The position numbers were made by a program, and so were the translations under genes. The notes under the pieces were generated by a model that was given only the letters and a program-made list of their open reading frames with translations, was not told the origin of the DNA and ran no database searches. A DNA stretch of 64,000 nucleotides from Hepsetus odoe (lineage: Eukaryota; Chordata; Actinopteri; Characiformes; Hepsetidae): positions 17,031,190 through 17,095,189 of the forward strand of contig CM029376.1 in NCBI GenBank assembly GCA_017165825.1. The letters run 5' to 3'. Positions 1 to 11,300 of the stretch are shown piece after piece. Every line of letters begins with the position of its first letter. Position 1 is the first letter of the stretch.

Positions 1-1104
1 CGACCTATCTCAACAGCACCGCATGGTGTTTTGGAGGGCATCCTAGGGCTGGCCGTTCCCACTATAGAGCAGTCACCATACCTTGATCAGACTTTGATAC
101 CAATGGCTGAATCCTGGTGGTGGGCTGTGTTCTCCTACAGGTAGAAAACTGGCCCAAGCCTCCAGGCATGTGCAGAGGTGCCCACAACACTATCTGACAT
201 CCCATAGTTTTACTCTGTATTTTAACTTTAATGATTTTTTCTGCCATTAAGGAAAAAGTGCATAGACTCACTAGACTACAGAAAAGTAGAAAGCAATGTC
301 TATGACTGAAAAAGTCAGGAGAATATATATGTTTGCCATTTAAATAAGTGAAACATAAGTTTTGAATTCCCATAACCTTTGCTTATAAAAGAGTCTTAAA
401 ACAGAATGTGAATTAATATTTGACTCTAATGACCAAACATTATGGGAACAAATAAATATCCCTTTTAGTACTAATTTGACTCATGGTTTCTCAATCTCAG
501 CAGAGGCTGTGTTTTAGTCATGCTTGCCTGCATTAGTTTCTTTCTCTGGAGCTGGAGCTCACACTGAGGTAATATGCCAGCCCTGCTCAGCCCTGAAGCC
601 TGTGTAAAGCCCATTGTAGGCCCCAGGGGCGGAAATTGCCCGCCAGTCATTACGCTTCGTCAGCCTCATAAAAGAGCCGTTTAAGTTTGGAGAGGCTGTG
701 AGAGGTGGACTGATTGGCCTTTTGGGTGGCACAAAATGGCCTCCGCTCCAGCAGGGGGAGGAGCTCACTTCTAATCTGAGATCAGCAGAACTCTCAAGCT
801 CTTTATAACCCCTGCAGCCCTACTGCTGATAATGCATGATAATGTGCATGTTGCATTTGCTGATCGCTTTTTACACTTAGCAAGGAAGCAAAGAAGCTGG
901 GCTCCTTTAGAGCCAACACAAAGAACCAAAGATTGGCCTGTGGTGTAAACTGAGCAAACACCCCATTAGAATAATTTCACTTTCAAACTTTCATTTCTTG
1001 GGCAATGTTTTGGATGTAAGATGCACTGGAGATATTAACAGAACAGATATGACCATCTGGGAACTAAAATGAATCAGTATATAACTGACGAGGTATGGAC
1101 TACA

Positions 1105-1231
1105 CACCTGCGATGGGCTGGCGACCTGTCCAGGGTGTGTCCCCTGTCCTTCACCCTGTGTGAGCTGGGATGGACTCCAGCACTCCCCCGCGACCCCGTT
1201 TGGGACAAGCGGCAGAAAATGACTGACTGAC
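1105..1231 (+). mobile_element. 5'-truncated SINE/LINE tail (L2-like) with 9-bp target-site duplication
   Basis: The element carries the common fish retroposon tail: GGCTGGCGACCTGTCCAGGG, then GCTGGGATGGACTCCAGC, then GACAAGCGG, ending in a (TGAC)n-type tail AAAATGACTGACTGAC. It is flanked by TGGACTACA at 1096-1104 and again at 1232-1240, a 9-bp duplication that marks a retrotransposition event. The tRNA-like head is missing. The same tail occurs at 26.87-27.06 kb. Confidence 0.8.
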
Positions 1232-1320
1232 TGGACTACATAAGACCTGTAAAAGTATGTTGTGGAATCTGTAAGACCAATACACAGCAAGCAAGGATAC
1301 TAGTAAAGATCATTCATTAC

Positions 1321-1637
1321 TTTTGCTTCAGTAGCACTTCTGTGAGATCATGCCAGATGCTTTAGTCTTCAAATCCCATGTCCATTAATGAGCCATACGA
1401 GCCCAGGACCATGTTCACAGTTCACTGGTTGTTCATTCTTGGGCCATTATTGGTAGGTGCTGACTACTGCTTATCAGGAAGTCCTTGCAAGATCTGCCAT
1501 TTTGGAGATGCTCTGACTGTCATCTAACCATCACAAAAGGTCCTTGCCAAAGTAACTCAAATCTTCATGGGCCACCGTAATGAGATAATTAATTTTATTC
1601 AAGTCACCTGTCAGTTATGTTAATGTTTTGGCCGATT
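1321..1637 (-). pseudogene. Tc1-like transposon fragment (family B), terminal part
   Basis: The sequence matches a fish Tc1-like element whose transposase is encoded on the minus strand. Recognisable pieces are TTTTGGAGATGCTCTGACTG, the AATGAGATAATTAATTTTATTC segment in degenerate form, and the end CACCTGTCAG...ATGTTAATGTTTTGGCCGAT. Only the part with the transposase amino end and one terminal inverted repeat survives; it is heavily mutated. Related fragments lie near 34.5-35.0 kb and 50.3-50.8 kb. Confidence 0.75.
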
Positions 1638-1689
1638 TGCATATTTATATGTATTTGAGACCCTGGATGAAGACAGAAGCTTTGGAAAG

Positions 1690-1746
1690 AATATAATATA
1701 ATATAATATAATACAATATATTATATTATAAAGATATATATATATA
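1690..1746. repeat. AT-rich (ATAAT)n and (TA)n tract
   Basis: A short run of TATAA/ATAAT pentamers passes into TATTATATTATA and then ATATATATATA. It is simple-sequence DNA without further signal. Confidence 0.85.
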
Positions 1747-4721
1747 AGCAAAAAACATCTGATCAGAAATGAATTTACTGATTACAAGCTAATCATACGT
1801 AATGATTTTATAATAATATAAATGTAAAAACTTTTTTGGTTCGGAAAACATTCAGCACACATTCCATACTGTGTTTCTGAGAGAGATCCTCTTGAAACAG
1901 CCACTCGTATAATGTATAATACACAACCTTGCACACAAATTACTCTCTGAAACAGTCTATGACTTTACAGTTTATCTGATTTCCTCAGCATAAGCATCAT
2001 GTTCTGAAGAAAAATCCAGGAACAACCACTTTTCCACATTTTCCCTCAACAATAGAGGTTCGCCAGAAACAGCTTAGCGCTGTTTAGTTCCCCTAATTAC
2101 TTTGTCACCTTTACTTTGTCACAGTTTGTTGTCAGTTGCAGCAGTTAATGTTGTGACCAGTAATTAATCAGTAGTGTTTTTAAACAAAAAATAGACACAA
2201 TTAGTAAATAGCTGTCACTACTGTATGTAACACCTGTTTACTTAATAGTTCGTTTTTCAAATCAAAGGTTTCCTACTATTGATTAACTAAAAGATGTTTA
2301 GATGTTGATGCAGGAATAAATACGTAATCACTGGCCCTGGGCAGCTAAGTAACTGCTGGTTTGCTTCTCGGTCTATATACAGACATCAGGTTTCAAGATA
2401 ACATGTAAAAACAACAAGAACATGAATGATTCAACTCAACATTCATGAGACACTAGTGCTGATGATAAAGGAATACAAAATAGAGCATAGTTGGGGGAAT
2501 GAGGAACAGAGAAATAGAGGCGGCGCACTCTGGACTCTGGAGTACTTCAGAGAGGCATCGGAAGTGGTAAATAAGATTAAACCCTAAGACATGCTCTTGG
2601 GCCACATCTTCCGGAGCTGCCGCACATCCCTCGATAAACACGTCAAAGCAGCAGGCTCATAAATAAGATTTGAAAGGCACGAGAGTGGCTTGTAGGTAGA
2701 CGTTGCTTTGTTCCTGGGAAGGGTTGACATTTTCCATCATAGGAAGAGCTGGAAAGGAATGGGATGGACACTGCTCTTGAGGGAGCACTTTTCATGCTTT
2801 CGAGGGGTTCCGATCAGGATCTCGCATCTACCTATGGGAGACTTTTTTTGTGATCAGGGCTTTGTACGCACCACTGACATGCCATCGCTGCAACTGCTAT
2901 CTCACAATCCTTTCTCTGCTTATCTGTCTGCTGCCTCTCTGCAGCCCTTGATATTTGCCTCTGTGCTCCAAAGGCATCACTAATGGCAGGAATATAAGTT
3001 CTATACCCAAAGTATAAATTAATGACATTAATATGGGTTACAGCTTTATTTATGGTTCATCATGGAAGGTCCGAAGATCAAAGGCAGATACAGATGACAG
3101 CAGCAGCTGGCTCTTCAGCCGAACTGAGAGTGATTGATTGACTTCAGTTAGAGAATGGCAGAGCTGTGAGGGAGAGTCACTAATGAATGGTCGTGATGTA
3201 TGTGTAGCCCGGGGTATTTAACAATGCCTAACTTTGATGAACATGCAAGTGGAGAGGCTAGGCACAATTTTCAGGTACAACATGTCTCATCCAGCCAAGC
3301 ACACGTTCCTATTTAGGGTTAAGTGTCTAATATGTTCAGAGTCTGCTCTGAATTTAAAACTGAAATTGAAAGACTTTTTTTGTATATTTATTAGATAGGA
3401 ACTTGACTGATTAAATGGAGGGAAAAAGTGAACAGACTAGTGCAAAAATTAAGGGCAGGGAATATGGGAACTAAGAGATGAGAAAAAAAAGGATGAAAAG
3501 TTGGGAACAAGATGAGAGAGAGGAATGTAGCGGAAGGACACAAATCAAGGTCAGCCCGCAGAGTTTCCCACCACGGCATGGCGCTGTGAAAGGGATTGTC
3601 GGATTATAGTTCCATTAATGAAATTAAACAGCTGGTTCCATGTCTCTTTGGATCCCTGCAAAGGTCTGATCTTTCCCATAGAGCTATGGCTCAAGCAACC
3701 ATTACCCACAGGCACAAATACAGACACCCACACGCACAGTGAGCATCGAGTCAGTATCAGCCTTTCATCAAAAGAAAATTTACTGCATTGTGCTCTCCTG
3801 GCAGCTCATTAATGCAAAGCTCTGCAATTACATCGCAGTGGAGACCCGGCTGGGTTCTCCATCAACTAATACTTGACAGCTACAGCTACATTTGATGGAG
3901 ATGCACATTCCTTGATTCACTGTCATTGACTGCTATATACGCATTGACTGTGCAAAGATGTTTGTGAGATCATTTATGAGATACTAATTCTTGGCCTACA
4001 CAGTCTGAGATGAATCTAGTAATGGCTCAATATGTGAACATCATCTAACATATTGCATGAAGCAGAGGCTTTTTCTTCTCTGCGTGATATCGCCTCATGT
4101 GTGGGACATGTCGGGGCTGTGGGTGGTGTGTTGTCACTGGTGGACTCAGGAGGGCAGGGTGTTAATTGTAAGGACTAACACTCAAGGGTGGGTGTCCAGC
4201 CAGCTTTCACATAACACTCCAGTCCCAAGACACATGGCACATCATTAGGGCCCCCATTAGAGCCAGGGCGTAGAGTTAAGAGTGCGTCTGGAATAGAACC
4301 CTGTCACTGTCAAATGCACCAGCCCAGATGAGCCACCTGCACTACATAGCCACTCAACACCTTTTAATTGGACCTCCAAAATAGATCTGACCCTGCAGGG
4401 AACCTTGTCACCTTTCAAATACCACCTGACATCAATTGATAGTTATGTAAATATCACATGCGCTGGACAAAAAGGCACATCACACACCTAAAGAGTAAAA
4501 ACTTAAAAGTTAAAAAAGGTAAAAGGTTAAAAAAAAAGATCATGAGCTAAGGTATATGTTAAATTGCTGGCAATGAAGGACAGTATTTATGTTGCCTTGG
4601 TTTTAATCAGAGTGCTTGAAACGTGTTAGGCAGAGACAGCTTGATAGTTGACAGGCTAACTAATATCTGGGACTTATTCATTTCTTGAATAAAAAAGCTA
4701 TAGAGCTAAAGTTAAAGTTGC

Positions 4722-4818
4722 ATTGGTCAGATCGTGGGTTCGAATCCCTTACCAGTAGGTACTGTCCCCGGGTGCTCCCCCTGCTGCACATTCGTTTACT
4801 CAGCTTCACAATAAATGT
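4722..4818 (+). mobile_element. truncated tRNA-derived SINE (family A)
   Basis: It contains the B-box-like GTGGGTTCGAATCCC, then ACCAGTAGGT, CCCCGGGTGCTCCCCCTGC and a CTTCACAAT piece. These match the middle of the fuller copies at 45.2 kb and 30.8 kb. The A-box end is missing. The motif CCCCCTGCTGCA is a CTCF-like core on the opposite strand. Confidence 0.7.
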
Positions 4819-6233
4819 TAGCATTTGTTGTTAAAATATCATACTACAGAATAAATTGCAATTTTTGAGGGATTTAAGGAATTCTTAGGGCAGCATGTGT
4901 AGTAAAGCCAGCTTCTTACTACCTCCATTTGGTCACAAGCAAAGAATCCAGAGTCTCCAGGCAATGCCGCTAAAAAGGCCACCAGAAGAGACAGACTGCA
5001 TTTGACAAAGTATTAAATACCCTGCACTCAGCAGCCCCTTATAGTAATTGAGCCCAAGGGCAAGTTCCTTCAAATGGGCATGCACTTGCTGCCACTCAAC
5101 CTCACCACCCTGTAACAAATGGTTTTACTCAAACTAATCGCTTCCGCTGGAGAAGGAAACAGCGTGGGACGTATGGAAAACGCCATCTGTAATTAGGCAG
5201 GGCTTAGCGCCGAACAGTGTCAGGGGAGGTCAGATAGCTGTCCGAACTGTGCATCTAATCAGCATGTCAGGATTGCTGGTGAGGACCAGTTGACCTCTCA
5301 GTAGTCTTCAATCCTTAGGCTACCCAATCTGAACTCATCCTCTTATAACCTGGCCCCCCATTGATGCAGTAAGCCCTGCACTTAGTGGTCTTAGCTATGC
5401 ATAGCACTTGCAGAGACATTAGCTACTTTAAACCCAGTTTCCAAACAAACAACCCCTTCCCTCAAGTTAGTAATCCCCACAGCTGTTGCTGAAGTGCCAG
5501 ATGTTGGTGAAAGGGGGAGATGTTCCTAAGACAGGAGGCAAAGGGCATCCAAGATTGATTCATTCTCTCCTCCAGTCAGTGCCTCAGGACTTTGGGCTTC
5601 CCTCCATGTGCAAGCACAAGGGCCAAGCACCAGGCCCATGAGCCATAACTGAATCAGAAGGCTTCTCTCTGGGAAACAAATACAACAGCAGCACCAGTTC
5701 ATTGCACCAAACACTTCAGCCTCTGATGATTTGCACCAAATGCTGCCTCAGAGGCTTCTGCTCTTGAATGAATAAAAAAAACATACAAATGTAGGTGCTA
5801 TCTTGATAAAGTAACACTTGGTCTGGACCTTGACGTTTATACTCCATGCCATGTCAGTACACTGGGGTAGGTGTAAATGTGTTTTGCCAGCACTCATGTT
5901 AGTTCCCTGGTGATGTATTTGAAAGGCACTGATCTTCTCATGGAGGTCTTGACAGTAGATCATTTGGAGTCTCTGTAGTTGGGAAAACTATTATCGGGTC
6001 AACTCTATTAAATAAAGACATGGGGCTTTGTCTAAAGATGAACTATGCCCATTTCACTTGTCTGATTTGATGAATAGGGACAAGGAATGGGTTGAGATAT
6101 AGAGCAAAAAAAGTGTCTGCAGCCTTTGAGACACTGGAACCCAATTCCCAAGCCATCAACGAGCCAACTAGAGATCTCTCAGCTGTCACCTACTCTGGGT
6201 TTCTGGGTATTTAGGTCTTTTTGGTGTATTTGG

Positions 6234-6235
6234 GA

Positions 6236-6295
<60 letters not shown>
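6234..6295. repeat. (GA)n microsatellite
   Basis: About 30 uninterrupted GA units, with all purines on the plus strand. The arginine/glutamate-repeat frame across it is an artefact. Confidence 0.97.
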
Positions 6296-6297
<2 letters not shown>

Positions 6298-8321
6298 CGC
6301 TAGTAAGGGGGTGTATTTTAATCTCTGAGTCATTTAGTTTTTAATATCCACCAGCGTCTTTGTTCTCTCTTTGATCTTAGCCTTTCTGGATTTATTGAGA
6401 GACAGAGACAAATAAAATGATGAATGAAATGTGTGACTTGACAGCTAATTCCACATCAAAACACCAACTGTAGGTAGAAAGGGAATGAGAGACAAGAACT
6501 AAGTGAAGTCAAGCACATGGGTCTTAATAAAGTGCTGCCTGGTGTCCAGGAAGGCAGTGACAGAAATGCCTATAGTACATCAAACAATATTGTATTACTT
6601 TAGAACTGATCTAAAGCATTACATGGCCACGTGGCTTCCTAAACACATTCCAAAACAAGTGGTGCAGCTGAGAAGCAAGATGAAATTGAATCAGATCAAA
6701 CATCAACATCCCTGAAGTGAAAATAAAAGGACCAGATTCAATAGCCAGCTGGTCAATTCTCTGATTTCAGCAACAATGATTACCAGCTCATAAGCATGAT
6801 TTTTACACTGTGATGTACAAACGTAGCTTCCATAACACTGTTCCTCTGAGGGTTGGGAGGAACAGGAGTTGGTCAGTGCAGTGCTCTCTGAACACAGCTT
6901 GAGGCAATCAATGGAGGTAGCCAAGCCTGTCATAACTTCAGCAAAGGCCTGTGCATAGGCAGGCCAAAACATGCCTCAAAATGTTGAGGCAGAAGTTATG
7001 TTAGATTGCCATTTTTTTCTGAATCTGCGTCTGAGCTGTAAAATAGACAGAAAATAGACAGAAGTATAGTTTGCTACAACAGGTACAGGTACAACTATAG
7101 TGTGCATTATAGTGTGCCTGCAACAGGTAGCAGGGCTAATAACTAGCATCAGTATAAAAAGGCAAATGAACAATTAAATAATTCAGGGCCAAAGTCTGAA
7201 CAAACATAAAATAATATTTCCAGTCAATTAAAAGTTTGGGCACGTAATATTCAGCTTTTTCTGTGAGCAACTGGCAACGTGGGCTGTGATAACTGTGTGT
7301 GTGTGAAAGAGAGAGAGAGATGAAAAAATGGAAAGAGGGAGTGTGATTTTGCTGTGCCCTTTGAGTGCTGTTACATATGGTCTCTGCACACTGTTAGTCT
7401 CCCGTGGCAACACTTCCTACGGATGCATCTGCAGTGGCTGAGCTATGACCTCCTCAAGTGACTGAGCCAGAGGATGCATCAAGATGACAGCCTCCAGCCC
7501 TGTGCCTGCTTGCCTGTCTGCGTGCTGAGGGAGAGAGAGAGAGCTATCCTTATGCTCGCCCATCCGTCCTGCACCATTTCGGCCACCCAGAACATGAGCT
7601 GAACAGTCCTGCCCAGGCTCAGCCCCTTTCCCCTAGTGCCATCACTAGGCCGCACTGCATTAAGGTAGCTGATGCCAGGGTCATCTGTTACTCAGACATA
7701 AGGGAAGGGGAAAGAGACAGCCTCTTTCCACGCTCCTCCTTCTATCCCTACCTCCTCTGTACACTTCATGTCCATGGTGAATACTGTCCAGCACTGATCA
7801 ATGGCACCGAGAGTCAAAACTCAATTCAGACTGCAAGATCAATGTGGACTGAAGCGGATGAGGCTGGGCGGACAGGACAGCACCTATAAAAGATAACCTA
7901 TCTACACCACCGTTCCAGATCAACGAGATCCAGCATGTTACAATGCTGAATTACGGTCTGCTACATGTCATCAGGATACAGAGCTTAAACTAATTTCTCC
8001 TGATTCGTCTCCAAAGCTCTAGATTTCTACTGCCGCAATGTGAAGTGCTTGAATTCTCATTAGCGCTGTCAAACACATCAGACGTGATGTAGGAGACAGT
8101 GCCCCTTGTGGTCATTCTCAGAACGGCAAACGTTTTTTTGATTTTGCTGAAGGACACTTTTTGACTGACAGAAGCTAACATACCCTTCACTGCCAGCCTT
8201 CTCAAAATGTTGGTACTGAAATCAAAGAGCACTTTAAATGTCCTCCTTCATTGTTTTTTTCTTGCTCGTGCTGCACAAAGCAATTTTCTTCTACCTTTAA
8301 ATTATGCAACACAGTACAGTT

Positions 8322-8338
8322 AGGTCAGAGTTAGGTCA
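8322..8338 (+). promoter_or_regulatory. DR5 nuclear-receptor half-site pair (retinoic-acid-response-element-like)
   Basis: Two perfect AGGTCA half sites in direct orientation are separated by five bases (GAGTT). This is the DR5 arrangement recognised by RAR/RXR heterodimers. It lies about 1.2 kb downstream of the tenm2 start-codon exon, inside the intron. The 11-bp unit TTAGGTCAGAG is tandemly duplicated, so the pair may have arisen by a small local duplication. Function is inferred from the motif only. Confidence 0.45.
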
Positions 8339-9535
8339 GAACCAATTATATAATTCAATATAAGCTATATGAGAAAAGCAACTGTCCACTTGTTTTAAAT
8401 CATATTTTAATATCATACTTTTTACGTAAGCTTTTAGCCTTTGATCCTTACATACACTGAATGAAAGGTCTATAACTACAGTAAACGCACAGAGCAGACT
8501 GCCTGGCCTGGGACTGAGACAGTCTTCTAAATGAAGTCTAAGACAGAGTAACAGGTGACAGCTAATCAGTGGCATCTGGTCAGAGGATGGCTGATAGGAA
8601 CAGCTGACATATCCAGAGCAACGTTAGGTTCACTGAAAGGTGTCTGCTGTAACTCAAGAATTTGCCCAAAGATCAGCTTACCTGCAGCATGCATAAGCAC
8701 AGGGCTAAGGGATTAGCAACAAGAGTAGCTACAGTAAATCTCTCAGTATCAGAACGAGCATACTGGGAGTCTTTGCTTCACACCTTTACCGGTCAACACA
8801 TAATATTAGCTGAATATTACACATGCTTTTAAATATATTATATATATATAAAATAGCTGCATCCATAAATGCAACACGGTTAAAAGCGTAGTTAGATGTA
8901 AAAAAGAAAAAACAAAACAAACCTTGAGCGAGATACAGCATGAAAAGAAAAAAAGGCTACGGGGATTTATGCAGACGTTGAAGCAGCACTAGATAATTCA
9001 GCAGACCCTAAATAAGGCGTATGTAGAACTGGACGGTGGTTATATTCAGTTTAAGGTTGACGTTAGGAGACGACGCTAATATGGCTTGGAGTTTGTCTGT
9101 GTGTTTGAGGCCACTCGTGATGTATGCATGAATACGGTCCAGCTGCAGACAAGAAGATGTAGAAAAAGCTGTATTCACTTTGTAAAAAAAAAACAAAAAA
9201 CACTTTATTCATATAAGCATTTAGATCTCATTTCCAATTAAAAAAGTTTAGAGAGTAGAGACACTTGGACTCCCATGTGTACAAAAAATGCAAATGATAT
9301 GTGCAACCTTGAAGCTACAATGTTAATGACTGACTCAAAATGCAATTGGATCAAGTTAAGAAAACTCCAGCTTGATTTATCACCCTGTTCTTGTGCATCA
9401 CAGATACAAATTACCTGCTCCTTTGAAAAAACACTGGTTGCCTATTGCTCTGATACCTGTTCATGTAAACACATGGTAAGGTCTACTCATGCCTGTGTGT
9501 ATGCGTGTGCATAATCATGTGTATTGTGGATGTAC

Positions 9536-9833
9536 CTCCTCCTTGTCTGGAGTACTCATCTGCTTCATGGTGCACTAAATCAGTCATGCAGCCTCCATAG
9601 GGTAGACGGCCCTCGTGGTCAAAAGCCTTGAGAGTCTCGCTGGAGCTGTAGGATTTCTGGGTGGGCACACGGCACTCCTCATTGTCTAGGGAGGACGTGG
9701 TGAATTGGAGCTCTTTCTCACAGCGGCTCCGGGTCAGAGAGCGATGTCTGCGCTCTTTCAGGTCCATGGCTGCTGCAGCCGTCTGGGCTGACTGCTCCCG
9801 GAGGTAAAGCTCTCTGAAAACCGTCTGTTCCCG
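9536..9833 (-). CDS. tenm2: teneurin-2 first coding exon (5' UTR tail, start codon, residues 1-77)
   Basis: Translation from the ATG at 9767 down to 9536 gives 77 codons plus one base. It starts MDLKERRHRSLTRSRCEKE and contains ECRVPTQKSYSSSETLKAFD, the highly conserved amino end of vertebrate teneurins. RRHRSLTR-x-RC-x-KE favours teneurin-2 over paralogues 1, 3 and 4, and the alignment to the remembered human protein is gap-free to about residue 76. The segment is the start of the teneurin cytoplasmic domain; the transmembrane, EGF, NHL, YD-repeat and toxin-like domains lie in exons outside the window. The start context is GCAGCCATGG, a strong Kozak match. The exon is bounded by a pyrimidine-rich acceptor ending TTATATAG (9834 upward) and a GGAG/GTACAT donor at 9535-9534, leaving phase 1. 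About 66 bases (9768-9833) are 5' untranslated. Teneurin-2 is a type II membrane adhesion receptor binding latrophilins at synapses (family knowledge). Fish may carry two tenm2 copies; which one this is cannot be decided here. Confidence 0.95.
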
Positions 9834-9870
9834 CTATATAAATAAGAGAAACAAAAAGCATGACTTAACA
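9834..9870 (-). promoter_or_regulatory. 3' splice acceptor of the tenm2 first coding exon
   Basis: Read on the minus strand, this stretch is a pyrimidine-rich tract (CTTTTTGTTTCTCTTATTT) ending in ATATAG directly before the exon. It shows that the start-codon exon is internal and that at least one non-coding 5' exon lies at higher coordinates, in this window or beyond. I could not identify that upstream exon by eye. Confidence 0.8.
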
Positions 9871-10148
9871 CTACAGCAATATCACAAACAATAGACCAAA
9901 AAGCAATCCATTATTCCTTTTAATACACTGAAATGAACTAAAGCATGTGGGTTTCAATTGAACTTTCAATCAATGCTCTATTTGTGTTCATAAACAGTTT
10001 TATCAAAAGTTTCACAGTACCGCTGTGAATACGTCAATGTCACAAAGACAGACTGTTTTAGTGGGAAAAACATCCTTTTTATTTCTGCCATTTGGCATAT
10101 TTTGAGAGAAACAAACAAAAAAGGCTCACCTACATGTTCTTACTGTTT

Positions 10149-10333
10149 GAAAGTGAAAGTGAAAGTGACTATCCCTGTCATCGCGAGGTCACAGCACAGC
10201 ACACAGTGAACCACAGCCACAATTGGAACTCTGCATTCAACCCATGCACTCAAACACCGTGCAGCAGGGGCCAGCTATGCAAGTGCCTGGGGAGCAGTGA
10301 CGGGGACGGTACCTTGTTCAAGGGTGCCTCAGC
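10149..10333 (-). mobile_element. SINE family A copy, head-truncated, (CTTTCA)n tail
   Basis: Read on the minus strand it has the GAACAAGGTACC / CCCCAGGCACTTGC / GCTGGCCCCTGCTGCACGG body and the end TGTGGTTCACTGTGTGC...AGTCACTTTCACTTTCAC. The tRNA-like head is missing. The tail is a (CTTTCA) repeat, which reads GAAAGTGAAAGTGAAAGTGA on the plus strand at 10149-10168. Confidence 0.75.
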
Positions 10334-11207
10334 TATACTATTCAACAAATGGATCAGTAACTTTTGCGTTATAAAAATAAGTTGTAAAGTTGCTAAATGG
10401 TTTTTGGCTTAAAAAAATACCTTTAATGGATACAGAATCTTGATATTTTACACTTCAAAAAATGAAAAACGTTCTTCGCACTCATGTATCACACACTTCA
10501 CACTCTTAGGGTCAGGATAGCACAGTGGGTCTGTATGGGTAGACGTGAACATTATCTAATCAAAATCATGGAGCTGTCATAAAGGCTGTGAGTGCAGAGA
10601 AAGGAGCAGGGAGGATCTGTGCGCTACAAGTGACGGCTCAGCTCTGCCGAGGGACTGGTGGTGGAACAGAGGAAGGACGGGAATGGCAGAGGAAATGACT
10701 TGCGGGCATTGCGAGTCTCTCCATCATTATCAGGAGCAGAATGATAGAAGTTCCCTCAGAGGCCGGGAGAGGATAATCACACATGCCTGAGTGCATATGC
10801 TGGAGAAAACAGGGCCCCAAGTCACCCACCCTAGTCTGCCCATAACTCTCACAGTCACACCATGCTGACTCATACGCCCCCCAATAACACACCCTGTTAT
10901 TGACACAAGAGCAGTCCTACTCTAGACATAAGCAACGTATAGGTCCGTTGCTAAAGCTAGCTCACAGTAATTAGACAGTAATTAAAAGCCGCTTGAAGTA
11001 GCAGAGCTGTACGCAGCAGGCTTCAGCTTGACAGTTAGCTCAAAACTTACACAACACACAAACGTCTGACCTGAAGCTCCCATAACAGTGCATGCTCAGA
11101 TGAAAATTCTTAAACCAACTAAAAGAACAAAAGATAAACGCCCCACAAGCATAAACCAGTAAAAGAGGGCATCACAGTTCTTGTGCATTTTAAACAAACC
11201 GACTGGA

Positions 11208-11300
11208 AGTATTAAAAATAAAAGTGCCAAAAAGAATTTAGTGCAGGGACAATAGGAAACCAAACAAGAACCTTGCAATGCATATCTCTTAGAAAAACTT
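11208..11300. mobile_element. MITE-like repeat, copy 1
   Basis: It begins TTAAAAATAAAAGTGCCAAA and continues with AACCTTGCAATGCATAT. The same order (TTAAAAATAAAGGTGCCAAA, then AACCTTGTAATGGGTCAT) occurs at 16.92-16.99 kb, so this is an interspersed family. It resembles a common fish non-autonomous DNA transposon that ends in TTAAAAATAAAGGTGC. The family name is not certain. Confidence 0.5.

Larger units (their letters stand above)
1..9535 (-). other. intron downstream of the tenm2 start-codon exon (partial)
   Basis: This stretch follows the splice donor of the teneurin exon in transcription direction. No frame in it matches the next expected teneurin segment (the TNFTL-type sequence after the first coding exon), so the whole interval is read as intron. 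It holds an L2-like tail copy near 1.1 kb, a Tc1-like fragment at 1.3-1.6 kb, an AT-rich tract near 1.7 kb, a SINE piece at 4.7 kb, a (GA)n array at 6.2 kb and a DR5 motif at 8.3 kb. The intervals 1643-4720, 4820-6230 and 6300-8320 are otherwise unique-looking AT-rich DNA with only chance ORFs. Confidence 0.7.

Noticed and set aside
4730..4760. tRNA-like GGTTCGAATCCC motif, considered as a tRNA gene
   Set aside because: It is the B-box region of a SINE copy. No cloverleaf or A-box is present at the proper distance.
9483..9535. Extension of the teneurin frame past the donor (GGTSTIHMIM and a His/Thr repeat)
   Set aside because: It runs through the GT donor into a CA-rich intron stretch. The similarity to teneurins stops at the splice site.
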